Shown: positions 8,833 to 20,300 of the stretch, piece by piece
Position numbering within the stretch: position 1 is the first letter of the stretch
How the letters are laid out: the number at the start of each line of letters is the position of its first letter
Assembly (NCBI GenBank): GCA_008330645.1
Contig: VLTN01000048.1
Location: 1 to 64,000 of the forward strand
DNA length: 64,000 bases
Direction of reading: 5' to 3'
Origin: Cafeteria roenbergensis
Taxonomy: Eukaryota > Sar > Bigyra > Bicosoecida > Cafeteriaceae
Notes under the pieces: model-generated
The model's database searches: none
What the model was told of the DNA's origin: nothing
What the model saw: only the letters and a program-made list of their open reading frames with translations
Translations under genes and position numbers: made by a program

Positions 8833-10933
8833 ATGCCCCAGTCCGAGCTTCGGAGGCGCCGCCCGCACGCCCAAGAGGCCAAGGAACCAGGGGCTGCCGC
8901 GCAAGTTGCAGACGCCAAGCCGAGCCCACCGCGCGCCGGCCGTTCTGGCTGCGCCTGCATTGGGATGCTGGCAGCGGCGGCCGCCGCAGCGCTGCTCGTG
9001 TTCCGTGTCGTCGTCGTCCACCCCCAGTGGGTTCGGCGTCCGGGCCTGCCGTCCGCGACGTGGGACGGCGTGATTGCGTTTCGGCCGGCTGCCGTGGTGC
9101 GCGCCGCGACGGTGCAGGACGTCGAGGATGCCGTCCGCGCCGCTGTTTCCTCGGGCACGACCCTGAAGGCCTTGGGCTCCGGCCACTCGTGGTCGGGCGC
9201 GGCGGACCCGACGGGTGAGCCAGACGGTTGCCGTTGGCTGCGCTGCCCGCGCCCCTGCGCAGCCGCCAGCCGCTCGTTCTGCCCCGCCGTGCCTCGTTCC
9301 TGCGTGGGTTTCCTCGAGCCCCATTGTTCGACGCTGCTGTTCGCTGGACGGGGCTGCACGCCTTGCAGGGGGCACCGCGCTGAGCATGGACGCCGTGGAC
9401 GCCATCGCCGTTGAAAGGCGCTTCGCGGACGGCTCCGCGCTGGTGCGCGCGGGCGGTGGGGCGCGGCTTTACCAGGTCTTTCGGTTCCTGGAAGAGCACG
9501 GCTTCTCCCTCCCCAATGTCCCCTCGGTCGACGCCCAGTCCATGGGAGGGGTGCTTGCGACTGCGTGCCACGGATCGGGTGCGGCTTCCCAGGGCCTGGC
9601 GAGCTCCGTGGAAGGGGTTGGCTTCATCGCGGCCAACGGCACCGATGGGCCTGAGAGGGTGGAGGCGTGGAAGGAGCACCTCGTGGAGTGGCGGGAGCTC
9701 GTGACACGCTCGCGGGCAAGCTCCCATGGCCGGGCCGCGCCTGCCTCCCTGTGGGGGGCAGAGGCCCTCGAGTCAGCCACCGACTCGCTGAGCAAGCAAG
9801 GGGTCGAGGATGCGGCAGAGCGCGCCAGCGCTGCCCGCCGGCGCGCCCTCGTGTTCGACGCGGCTCGCGCTCACCTTGGTGCTCTCGGTGTGGTGGTCTG
9901 GGTGTCGCTTCGCGTGGAGCCAGCTTTCTTCCTCCGCTCGCACGAGTGGCTGGCCCGCACAGACGACGTCTTCGCGGCCAGCAAGGACGTTGCAGCGGCG
10001 AGCTTGCCCGTGCCGCCCAAGGCCCTCGGGTGGCCCTCCGCCGCAGCATTCTTGGACGAGTGCGTTCGCGGCGCAGGCGGAGCGCGCGCCGCGTGCGCAA
10101 GCAGGTTTGTCGACGCGGGGATCGCGCCCGCCGTTCCTGCCCACGCAAAGTGCTTGAGTGTGCGGTGCTTGTCGAGCAGGCACGAGTTCCTCAAGCTTTG
10201 GGTGCTGCCGCACACCCCCTTTACGGTGGTGCACGCCATCGACCGGGTCTCCGCGGATGAGGCCGGCCCTGCGCCCCACGCCAGCATCAGCGGATGGAGG
10301 CGGGCGCTTGACGAGGTGCAGGCGGACCTGCTGGACTTTTCCCTGTTCCTCGGGGCGACGTTTCCATCGCTGCAGCCTTGGCTGAACCTGCTTGCGGCCG
10401 CAGCGTTTTCGTCGCCGCGCACGCGACTCGCCCCCGCGCACTCCCTGCAGGTCATTCCCTTCCGCGTGCCGTTTCATACCGAGACAGAATGGAGCGTTCC
10501 CGCACGCCACACGTCCAGGCTGTTCCGGTCGCTCCAGGCTGCAATGGACGAGATGGGAGTGGCGTCCGGCTTCGTGCAGGAGTGGCGCATGGTCGCCCCC
10601 GACGACGTCTTGGCCTCCCCAGACCAGGAAGACGCCGCCGTGGGCGCCGAGCCGCGAGTTCATGTGACGCTTGGGCTGCGCGCGCCGAATTCGACCGGCA
10701 TGGGCGACGGTTACTTTGGGGCGCTCGAGAGGCTGGCGACGCCGCTCGGCGGCAGGCCACACTGGGCCAAGCGAATTGGATTTTCGCCGCACTCCAGCTC
10801 GCCGGCGCAGCTCCAGCAGCTCTACCCGAGCGGCCAGCTGCAAGCGTTCGCCGAGGCAGCGGCGATCCTCGACCCGCGGGGCATCTTTCGCAACGCGTGG
10901 CTTGACGCTGTCGTTGAGCGCGTGGCGGTCTGA
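8833..10933 (+). CDS. Aldonolactone oxidase (L-gulonolactone / D-arabinono-1,4-lactone oxidase type)
   Basis: Two exons, 8833-9214 and 9369-10933 (GTGAGC donor, TTGCAG acceptor, phase 1), give 648 residues. The enzyme is a VAO-type FAD-dependent oxidase that makes ascorbate or an analogue from an aldonolactone. Evidence: the FAD-domain stretch ALGSGHSWSGA joined across the intron to GGTALSMDAVD, then VRAGGGARLYQVF, PSVDAQSMGGVLATACHGSG, and near the C-terminus RPHWAKR, the HWAK signature of this family. A single hydrophobic segment (about residues 45-60, after GCACIGML) suggests membrane anchoring with the catalytic part on one side, as in animal and plant enzymes. It is longer than the usual 480-600 residues because of the N-terminal extension and Ala-rich inserts. 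Substrate choice cannot be told from the sequence. Confidence 0.88.
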
Positions 10934-11038
10934 GCGAGGCCGGGCCGTTGGCGGAGAGCGCGAGCGCGCATGCGTGAGCGTGGAGGCAGGGTGCCGGTCG
11001 CGCAAGCAAACGGGCAGGATTGAGTGCGCGCGCAGAGC

Positions 11039-12229
11039 CTACTCAAGCAGGCCGGCGCGCAATAGCCGCGCGGCGGGCTTGGGGCTCGGGCTCGGCGAAG
11101 GCTGGCTTCCCCCCGCCCCGCAATGCTCAAAGCCCCAACCGCAAAGGGACCCCGCAATGATGTACGAGACGACGAGCAGAATGAGGATGATGAAGATCCA
11201 AATCTTGACGTTCTTCCACCACATGTGCCTCTCCAGCGACCTGGCACCGGTTTTGAACCGGTTCGCGGTGCGCTGCAGCTCCTGGCTCTCGTCGACAAGC
11301 AGCTCGATCTTTTCGCCGCGCTGAAGCACCTTGTCGATGTTCTCCACCATGACCGTCTTGACAGAGTCCAGGCGGGCCTTGACGCGACCGATGGAGTCGG
11401 ACTTGGCGTCGTTAAAAACGTCCATCCGGTCCTGAAGGTACCTCTGGAACTCGGTGTTGAGGCTGAAGGCAATTGCAGAGTGGATGCGCTCGCCAAAGTC
11501 CGCCCGAAACTTGGTCTTGATATCCTCGAGGTACGCGAACGCGTACCGGCGCTTGTCGCCCTCGTCAGTCAGGCACATGTAGACGAGCCCGTCGTCGATG
11601 AGCACGTTGAAGACGTGGCCGTCGTAGGCATACGACGCCTGCGTGTCCTTGGTGCCAAGGCGAGTCAGCACCGTGCGCGTCACCGTGGGGAAGTTCCCCG
11701 TGCGGGGCGTGTACTCGGCGAGCACAGACGTGCCTCGGGCGATGAGCGCGTAGAAAATGGGCTGCGCGGGCGGCGGGAGCAAAGGCGACCAGAAGCGCGC
11801 GATCTCAGCGGCGCGGCGGCAGCCTCGCGACGGGCACGGCTCCGGCGAGCGCGCGGGTGCCGGGCAGGCGCGCCGACGAAGGCGAACTGCTGGCAAGGCC
11901 CCAGCGAGCGGTGCGCGGGGCGGCGCGCGCTGGCGGCCCAGGCGTCCGCAAGGCGCTTGCGGAAAGCTTCCGGGGCGCGACGACAAGTCAGCGCGTGCGC
12001 ACGCCGCGGCGGCCTCGGCCGCTCCCGCAGCATACCCCCTCTCCCTGCCCTCGCCCCCTGTCCTTCCTCGGGATACGCAAGCCGCTCCCGGGGCGCGTCA
12101 GCCCGATGGCCCCTCTCCCTGCCCGCAGGAGCCAGGAGCGCAGTGCCCCGCAGGCCGAGGCACGCAGCCACTGCGGCAGCGCGACGTCTGCGGGGCGCGG
12201 GGGGCGGCCGGCCAGGCAGCACGCACCAT
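11039..12229 (-). CDS. VAMP7-like longin R-SNARE
   Basis: The main exon (11761-11039) encodes a longin domain (IFYALIARGTSVLAEY through SLNTEFQRYLQ), an R-SNARE coiled coil with the zero-layer Arg in VLQRGEKIELLV, and a C-terminal membrane anchor (WIFIILILLVVSYIIAG) with a short Pro/Ser-rich tail. The family mediates fusion of late endosomal, vacuolar or secretory vesicles. The exon has no ATG before the longin domain. It is preceded by a CGCAG acceptor, and an upstream ATG (12229-12227) is followed at once by a GTGCGT donor. Joining them gives MPIFYALIARG, which matches the start of VAMP7 proteins residue for residue in length. The start codon therefore appears to be the last codon of its exon. 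The result is 241 residues, close to the usual 220. Confidence 0.85.
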
Positions 12230-12539
12230 TTTCCGCGCGACCGGCCAACGCCTTGACTCTGACGCCGGCGAGTGCGCGCGGCCAGGCTCCCTCGATGCCG
12301 CGAACTCGCCCAAGCAAAAAAGCCACCGCCGGCCTTGCAGCCTCTGCCGTGGCTCCGCCAGGTTGAACTTTTGCAGATTCGCGGCCAGAGTCGGGAGCAG
12401 AGTCGGCGCCTTGAGTTCGAGGAACACTGCCCGCCCAGCGAAACGTTCCGGGAGACGCACTCCTCGCCGTCCCCGGCCGACGCCCCATTGCCCGCAGCGG
12501 AGCTGCTGCGGCCCCCGCCCTTGCAACGCGTTCCGCTCA
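12230..12539. promoter_or_regulatory. Short divergent intergenic region (VAMP7-like / 685-aa gene)
   Basis: The proposed start codons on the two strands are 310 bp apart and point away from each other, so this stretch must hold both promoters. No TATA-like or other element was recognised. Confidence 0.4.
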
Positions 12540-15072
12540 ATGGCAACTGGGGAGCGCCCAAGGAGGCCTGCCGAGGCAGCGCAGCTCGAGAGGGCGCACA
12601 CCCGTCCTGTGCCGCACTCGGCGACCCTTGCCGCGGCGCGCGCCAACCTCGCGGCCATAGAGGGCGCCCGCCCCTTCGCGGCAATCCCAAGCCAGGCAGT
12701 GGAGCCGGGCGAGGCGCGCCCACTGGACAGCCTCAGCTACCGCACCACCCAGGCCGGCGCAACCCTGCTGGCCGCGGAGCAGCTGTCGCTTTCCTCGCGC
12801 ATCTCCACGCCTTCGCACGAGGCGGCGAAGCAGGCCCACCGTCACGCGGCGACCGAGCCGGCGCCATGCAGCGCGGGGCTGGTGACCTCCGTGCGCATGG
12901 TCCGCGAGGCCATGCAGCGGGCGGCCGCGTCGGACAAGCTGCGGCTCGGCCATGACGAACGCATGCTTCCGCTGGGAGAGCCTGTGGCTGCAATCGGTGA
13001 GCGAGCGAGTTGCCTTGGCGCCCGTCGCCGCCGCGGTCGCCGCCCTCCCCCCCCCCTCCGCCCCCCCGACCCCCCCCCCTCCGATGACGAGCGGTGGCTT
13101 CCTGGGCCTGCGAAGGGTGCCGCGGCCGCGGCCGCTGCGGGGCCTGGCTGCAGCGGCCGCAGGCTGCGTCGCCCTTTCTTCCGGAAACCCGCGCCAGCGT
13201 CCCCGCGCCCGCCCCCCAGCCACTCGCCCGTGCGCCGGGCCGCTCTGGGAGGGTGCTTGCGGCACACCGGGCAGCCACCTTCCAGGGGCTGGGGCCCCGC
13301 CGCTGGGCGCGGCACTTTGGTCCGAGCGGGTGCTGCTGCTGCCGCCCGGCTGAGAGCCCGGCTTGCCGCGCCGAGCGCGCCCCGTGCAGCCGTCGGGGCT
13401 CGCCCCCCCCCGCGCAGGGCACTGTCCACTCGCTCCGCGTTCCCGGTCCCGCGCCGTGCTGCTCCCCGCAGACGCTGCTGTGGAGACCAAGATCGTCCCG
13501 ATGATGCGGACGCTGCAAATTTCGCGACACCCCGACACGCTCATCGTTCATGCCTTCGCCGACACGGCCGATGTGGTGCACGGACTGGTCGACGGCTTCG
13601 CGCGCAGCGGGTGCGTTGCGCGGGTCGACGCTGCGTCTCCGGAGCTCGTGGTTCGCGCCTCGGTGCCGCTCCGTGGCGACTCGGCCAGCGTTGTGGTCCG
13701 CGTCGGCCTCGTCGGCGACCCCGACTTGTCGCACCACTGCCTCGTGACGGAGCCCGAGACGCGCATGGGCAGCTCCGGCTCCCGGCTGGATCTGCGGTTC
13801 ATGCTCCAGGGCATGGTTGCCTGGCTCCGCGACACTCACCACTTTGAGCTCGAGTCCGCGCTCAGCCAAGGTTCCATCGTACAGGAGCCGGCGTCGGTGG
13901 CGAAGCTGCCGTTCCTGGACCAGAGCATGCTGTTCTCCCTCAAAACCCAGGACGGAACGGCGTCCACGCTGCCGTCGGACCCCGGCGCATCCGGCCCAGA
14001 CGGGGCAACCGCGACTCTGCTCGACTCCACCGACGCGCAGCTGGCAGACTTCGTCCACGCCGGCCCTGCTGCGGGCTCCGTCAGCACAACGTCAGCTGTC
14101 CTGGGGGCCTTCGCCGAGTCTGCCGCGCCCGCGAGCGTGTTCCCGGCGCTGGCAGAGCGCGTCGTTGCCGCAGCGAACAAGGCCGGCGTGGCCTCCTCCT
14201 CCCCGGCTGTGTCAGCCGCGTCGTCGGCCCAAACGCCGCCGTCGAGGACGACGTCCTCTCACACGGACACCGTGCCCAGCGACGAGGACATCCGCTCGGC
14301 CCGGCCTGCCTCCCGGGGCCCCTCGTCGCCAACGGCGCGAGCTGAGGGCGCCACGGATGTCAAGGAGGCTGCCGGCGAGGCATCGTCGCCCCGTGGGGCC
14401 AGGCCGGGCTGCCAGCTCTTTGCCGCCTCGTCGGACCACATTCGGGCGTGCTTGCAGGCGCAGGCCTCCCAGCGTGAGGGGACGCTGCCCGCGGCGGCGG
14501 AAATGGCCGAGTCCCTCACCCCCCTGGCCCGCGCCATGGGGTCCACGTATGCGCCGTCTCGCCGCCAGGCCGTCACCTCCACTGGGCGTCTTGTGCTGGG
14601 CCAGATGTCGACCGAGGCCCGCGCCCGCGTGACCGAGGCGCTCGCATTGGCTGGCGTCACTGAGCAGCTCGGCGCCCTGCTCTCCGAGGTCGCGAGGCAC
14701 TACCTTGAGGCGGAGGCCGCGCGTGGCGGGGCTGCTGCGACGCGCGAGCCCCGAGTGGCCTTGGATGTTGCGGAGGCAGCCGCTGGCGCCGCGGGCTTCA
14801 CCGTCGAGGACCTCATTGCGGCCCTTCGCACCGCTCTGGCTGTCGGTGGCGGCATGGAGCGGCTCTTGCCCGTTGCTGACGGCCCAGAGGCCAGCCAAGG
14901 CGGCCCGGATTCCTCCCCCGAGGCCCGCAGAAGCGCGTTGCAAGAGGCCGTTCTCAAGTGGGTGGCATTGCCCGACGGCGCCGGCGCGTCGGTCGCGCAC
15001 CTGCAGCGGGCTGCCACCGAGTTCATGGACCTGGTGACGGACTGCGAGGAGCTCGACGCCTTTGACGTCTAG
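12540..15072 (+). CDS. Unrecognised 685-aa protein
   Basis: Two exons, 12540-12996 and 13472-15072 (GTGAGC donor, CCCGCAG acceptor, phase 1). The ATG is in good context and the frame crosses the intron correctly (PVAAI then DAAVETK). The first 150 residues are Ala-rich and mostly helical. A compact folded part follows at about 165-280 (TLQISRHPDTLIVHAF through LRFMLQGMVAWLRD); its strand/helix order faintly recalls KA1-type domains, but this is not firm. A low-complexity Ser/Ala/Pro linker follows, then a helical C-terminal region with LARAMGSTYAPSRRQAV and VEDLIAALRTALA. No known family was recognised, so no function is assigned. Confidence 0.7.
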
Positions 15073-15718
15073 TCATGCCTCGGCGAAGCAGCAGCTCGTT
15101 GCCAGGCCGGCGCCCCGCTGGGACGGTGCCCTTGAGCCATCAGCAGCACTCCGCTCCCCGGCCGATGCGTGGCTGCTGCGGCCCCGCATCCGGCGCGCGC
15201 CGAGCCCGGCTTTCCCCTCGTCTTTTTGCGTGGTCCTCTTCTTCGTCGGCTGCACATCTGCATGACTCCCGCTGCGTCTCGCCCCCCCGCCCCGCACGCC
15301 CCCCTCGGCGCGCTGTCTCGCTCTCTCTCTCTCTATCGTGGGCTTCTTGCATTTGCTTCCGGTATCTCCTGGCTGTGACCCTCTGAGGGCTGGCTGATTG
15401 CGTGGCCGGATGGGCGGCTGATTGCGTGGCCGGATGAGCGGCTGATTGCGTGGCCGGATGGGCGGCTGATTGCGTGGCCGGATGGGCGGCTTTCCGAGCG
15501 AGTCGCTGGCCGGACGAGCGGCTTGCCAGACATCGCACAATTCGCGCCGCCTGTCATCACCGTGCAGCGATGCCACTGGTACACCGCCACGCGCCCACAC
15601 ACGAACACGGAGGCGCGCTCGCACCCTTGCTCGCTCCCTCGCTCGCTCGCTCCCTCGCTCCGACTCCAAGAGCCCCAGCGGCCGCGCAGCTGCGAGGCGT
15701 CGGTTGAGCAGCGGAACT
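15073..15718. other. Intergenic region between convergent genes
   Basis: This separates the 3' ends of the 685-aa gene and the WD40 gene. It holds a CT microsatellite near 15319-15333 and a 24-bp tandem repeat (listed separately). No gene is supported. Confidence 0.5.
15392..15489 (+). repeat. 24-bp tandem repeat, four units
   Basis: Four successive copies of a 24-bp unit beginning GGCTGATTGCGTGGCCGGAT, with one substitution in the second copy, followed by a degraded partial unit that diverges at TTTCCG. It lies in 3' flanking DNA. Confidence 0.9.
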
Positions 15719-16795
15719 TCAGCGCGCCCATACGCAGGCCACACCGTCTCGCCCCGCAGTAACCGCCAACGGCCCGCCCCTTCTGGCCGCATTGGGGTGC
15801 ATCGCCACCGCACAGACGTCAACGGGCGCCGCAGAGGGGTCGTGCCGCAAGGTGCCCGCAACGGCGCCCGTCGACGCGTCCCAGGCGATGGCCTCCCCGC
15901 TCGCGCTGGCCGCAACGACGGTTCTGCCCGCTGGGTCAAAGGCCACACGGGTCGGGGAGTCGCTCAGCCGAAGGCCATCGAGGCTCAGCACCTCGCCGCC
16001 GCGGGCTGCGTCCACGACCACCACAACCCCAGGCTGGGGGCGGCCGGCCAGCTCGCCCTCCCCGCACGAGACGGCCAGCAGCTCGCCGAGGGGGCCGAAC
16101 GCGACTGCCCGCACCGCGCCTGCGTGCGCGTCGATGGTGGCGAGCGCGCCTCTGCGCATGTCGAACACCCTGGCTTTGCCGTCCAGGCACCCGGCCGCGA
16201 GACAGCCCCGACGGGGCGAGAAGGCCAGCCGGGAAACTGCGTCTGTGAACCCCAGCATCCGCTGCACGGGCCGGCGCGCGCCCTTGGAGCGCAGGTCCCA
16301 CAGGCACACGCTCGCGTCGGACCCGGCGGTCGCGAGCAGGTGCTGCGCGCCGCCTCCGCCAGCGGGCCCCGCCATGAGGACGTCTGTGTGCATGCCGTCG
16401 TGGCCGAAGAGCCTGCGGGTCACGCGCGCCGTCGCCACGTCCCACACGCACACGCCTCTGTCCATGCCGGCCGACACGAGAGTGTCCCCCTTGGCTCCCA
16501 GGGCCACTGCCGTCACAGCCCGCGCGTGCTCTCCACGCAACACAGCGACAGGACGGGGCGCGGCGGCCGCGCCCGCTGCCTCTGCACCGGCGCCGGCAAA
16601 GAAGGCGCTGCCCGACGCTGGCGCGTGGCCGTCAACGCGCCACAGCGCGACCACGCCGTCAGAGCCAGCGGTCGCCGCAAACGCTGCTGCGCTAGAGGGA
16701 GCCGCCACGCTCACATCCAGCAGCTCGCCCACGTGCACCCCTGCGAGCTTCCGCTGGCATTGCCAGAGCGCGTCCTGCCCCGCTGCAGCAGCCAT
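15719..16795 (-). CDS. WD40-repeat protein
   Basis: A single exon of 358 residues from a good ATG. About six or seven WD units are visible, for example TAGSDGVVALWRVD, SAGMDRGVCVWDV, TAGSDASVCLWDL, AAGCLDGKARVFDM, AASASGEAIAWDA and TAGRDGVACVWAR. The protein is little more than one beta-propeller. Such proteins serve as scaffolds in many complexes, and nothing in the sequence picks out one subfamily. It is convergent with the 685-aa gene and divergent from the LRR/WW gene. Confidence 0.85.
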   Translation of the reverse strand: MAAAAGQDALWQCQRKLAGVHVGELLDVSVAAPSSAAAFAATAGSDGVVALWRVDGHAPASGSAFFAGAGAEAAGAAAAPRPVAVLRGEHARAVTAVALGAKGDTLVSAGMDRGVCVWDVATARVTRRLFGHDGMHTDVLMAGPAGGGGAQHLLATAGSDASVCLWDLRSKGARRPVQRMLGFTDAVSRLAFSPRRGCLAAGCLDGKARVFDMRRGALATIDAHAGAVRAVAFGPLGELLAVSCGEGELAGRPQPGVVVVVDAARGGEVLSLDGLRLSDSPTRVAFDPAGRTVVAASASGEAIAWDASTGAVAGTLRHDPSAAPVDVCAVAMHPNAARRGGPLAVTAGRDGVACVWAR

Positions 16796-17307
16796 CGCTG
16801 CAATCGCCTTGGCAGGACGTTGCAGCGGGCAGTCGCGCGAGCAAGCCTTGCGAAGGTCTGAAGGAACCGCCCTTGCCCCGCGCCCTTTCTCTCAAGCGGG
16901 CCCGAGGCCGCGGCGGGACGCAGCCGGCGGCGGTCGCGCTGGCCTGGCCTCAGGTGGCGTGGCGGAGAGAACGTTGACGGCCGCCCGCGCCCGGCCTCGC
17001 TCCAAGGCGGCCTGGGCCCGTCGTGGCGGCAGCGGGAATGCCTGCAACGGGGCGCCACGGGCAGGGTGGATGGGTCCGAGGGGGCGCAGCTTGCTGTGCT
17101 GGTGTGTGCTGCTCTGCCGCTGCCCGGTTGTGGCAAGCGGCAGGGCGCGCGGAGCGCATGCCAGGGACGGGGGGCGGGAGGGATCTGGGAGCACCAAGCC
17201 CGGTTTGCCTGGTGCGCCTCCCACCCCACCCTGCGTCCTTGTTGCGGAGGCAGTTGGCGAGGGGTGTGTGCTTCTGAGAGCGGTGCGTTGGCGGACAAGC
17301 TGGTCCG
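16796..17307. promoter_or_regulatory. Divergent intergenic region (WD40 / LRR-WW)
   Basis: About 510 bp of GC-rich DNA lies between two outward-facing start codons and should contain both promoters. No element was recognised, and the open frames on both strands look like GC-driven shadows. Confidence 0.4.
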
Positions 17308-20300
17308 ATGCGTCACGCGGCGGCTGGCGCCTCGCCTAGGCGCGCGCGCTCCTCCGCAGCGCTTGGGGCGGCGGACCTCGGCATAAAGGACCCGCTGCTG
17401 GATGTGGCTGGCGGAACCCAGGCCTCTGCAGGGGCCAGCGAGGCAGGCAAAGAGAGCGGCCCGCGACCGTCGAGAAACGGCGCGGAGCCTGACGCCGCCT
17501 CGCCCTCGCTCCCGTCGACGCAGCCGCGCACCTCCTTCAGCCATGGGACTCACCAGGCTTCGGCGCCCGTGCCCGGGCATCCAGACCCAGCACCTGCCGG
17601 CCGTGGCGCCGCGCAGGGCGAACGGAGCTCGGCCGCCTTGGAGCAGGTCCAGCCGCCACGGCCCGACGCCGCTCCAGACAGCCGTGCCGCGACCCAAAGT
17701 GCCCGCCCGGCGGCGACAGCGAGCGAGCCTGGCTCCCCCACTGCGGGCGGCCGAGCGGCCGAGCCGGCCGTGCCCGCGGAAGGCCAGAGCGGAGCGACGC
17801 GCCCGCCGCCGCGCCGATGGCCGTGGGCCGCGGTGTGCGACAGCATCGAGGCCGCGGCGCGGCAGCGCACCGCAGCCGGGTCCGGCCACCGCGCCCTGGA
17901 CCTGCGCGGCCTGCGGCTGGCGGACCCCGAGCGGGTGCTGCTGCCCCCGCTGCCGTCGCTGACGGCGCTCGACCTCTCGCGGTCGACGCTCTCACCGGCT
18001 GTGCCCTTTCGCTGGCTGGCGGGGGCTCCGCTGCTGGAGGAGCTCCGCCTGGACGGGTGCGGCCTGGCCTCGCTGCCGCCGCTGGACGCCGTGGCCCCCA
18101 CGCTGCGCGTTCTCTCCGTCCGCAAGAACTCCCTCACAAGGCTGGACTTGCCCGCCATGCCGGCGCTCACCGTGATCCGAGCCACGCGAAACCGCATCCC
18201 GCTTCCCGTGGGGCCGGGCACAGGCCCCCCGGATCGGTCCGCGGCGCGATGCCGGTCCGCCCTGCGGCCGCTCGCCATGTGTACCGCCCTGCAGGCGCTG
18301 GATCTAAGGGCCCAGAGCGCGCCCCACGAGGCCGGGCTCGTGCACGACGGCGACGGCCCGAGCCTGCGCGCCGTGCTGGCGGCGCTGTGCCCTGCACTCG
18401 TGGTGCTCAACTCTGCGCGGCTGCCGGGCAGAGCCCAGGCAAGGACTGCGGCGCGAGCGGCGGCGCGAGCGCTGGCGCCGGAGAGCAAGGACGGGCACGC
18501 CCGCAGCCGACCGCAGCCGCCCAGAGCGGCAGGGCAGCGCCCGCGAGCGGCGCGAAAGGCAGCCCCCCCCAGCCCCGCCCGAGGCGCAGGCGGACGCGCA
18601 GCCTCCCCGGGGGCTCGCGCCCACCGCGGCAGGGTCGGCGGGCTCATGGGCGGAGCGGCCCCGTCCACAGAGTCGGCAGGCGAGTCCAGTCCGGACACTC
18701 GGGCCCACGCCACCGCCGCCTCGGGCGATGGGGCGCCCTCCGGTGCGGGCTCGAGGCGCCCCGGCCGCGAGGGCGGCAGCGGGCCGGCGGGGCTCGGCAG
18801 AGGGAGCCGGGGAGGCAGCGGGGGGCGGGGAGGGGGCGGCGGCAGCGACGGTGGCGGAGGCGACGAGAGCTCCCCCTCGGGCGCGGCGCCTGCCTCTGTG
18901 GGCGGCGACGGCACTGTCGAAACGGCGCGAGACGCAGCGCTGCGGTGGAGCTTGGAGGCGGAGCGCGCCCGTATATCCGCCGGTCAGGCATCTGAGCGGC
19001 AGGCCCGGGCCAGCGCGCGTCTGAGCCGCCCGCGCGCGCGCGCCGCGCCAGAGCGGAGCCACGGGGACGCGCGCGCTGCGCCGGACTCGGCTCTGGGGCG
19101 CGGTGGCAACCGAGCGGACGCGCGCGACCATGCAGGGCGCCACAGCCTGGCGCACAGCGCCCACCGCGGCCGCCGAGGCAGTGGCGGCCGGCTGCCCTCG
19201 CAACAGGTCCGCCGGCCCTTCCTGGGAGCGACCCTGCCCAGCGGCGCGCGCGATGCGGACGCGAGGGGCGGTGCGAGCGGCAGCAGCGCTGGGCTCGACC
19301 AAGCCTCGCCTGGGGCGGACTGGAGCGCCGGGCGCAGCGACCGCGGGGCGGCTCAGGTGCGCGCCAGTGCCGGCCAGCCGCGGCCGAGACCGCTGAGCGG
19401 GCAGTTCAGCCGCCACCTGGAGGCAGAGGCTGGCCGTGGGGACGGGCCCCACGCCGCGGCTGCGGTTGGCAGCGCCGAGGCGCTGGCCGCGCTGCTGGAC
19501 GAAATGGCATCAGCCAGGGGAGCTGCGCAGCGGGGCTGCGGCGGGGTCGGAGTCGTGCCGCCGAGCCCCGGGGCTGGTCAGCTGGTCCTGGGCCAACCTC
19601 CGCAGCGCGCCCCGCCCTCGGCGCGGGCTGCCGTCAGGCTGGCGCTCACCGCCCCGCTGCGCGAGGCGGCAGAGCCGCACGCGCCCAGCGCCCCCGAAGG
19701 CGACCCGTCGAGTGCGGACGGTGCCGCCGGCCGCTCCTCTGAGGGTTGGCGGCTTCCTGGGGGCGAGCGCGCCTCGCGCCCCACGGGCGCCTTCGGGCTG
19801 GGGGCCGCAGGTGCAGAGCCGTTCGCGCTTGACGACGACGACGGCGAAGACTCTGCCGACGGGAAGCGAGCCGAGGACCCGGCAGGCGGCAGCAGCGCGC
19901 CTGGGGGCGGGCCGGGCCGCGAGCTGGCCCTGCCCGCCAGCCACGCGTGGGGCCGGGCGGGGGCCACGGCGGGGGCCAAAGCCGCCTCGCTGCAAGCGGC
20001 AACAGGAGGCCACGCCCAGGCAGGGACGCTCGTTGACGCGTGCGCTGCCAGGGGGGACGCTGCCGAGAGCGACGCCGCTAGCAGGGACGCTGCCGAGGCG
20101 TGCGCAACCCTCCGTGCTGCCCGGGACGCGCTGGGCACGATGCGAGCGGCCGCTGGTGGGTCCGCTGGGCCGGCGGATCTGGAGCGGCTGCACTCGCAAG
20201 CCGGCAGGCTCGTCCGCAGGCTGGAGCGCCTCGCCTTGTTGCCGCCCGGGCTGGTGCAGCTCGACGGCCCCGCCGGCCCCAGCGGCCTGCTGCGGTCGGA

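Noticed and set aside
11757-13847. Large plus-strand frame running through the VAMP7-like intron and the 685-aa gene intron
   Set aside because: Only 12540-12996 behaves like coding DNA; the rest is GC-driven open frame across a promoter and an intron with C-rich runs.
16711-17889. 392-codon minus-strand frame across the WD40 start and the LRR/WW start
   Set aside because: Shadow frame: Arg/Ala/Gly-rich, and it overlaps two better supported start codons.
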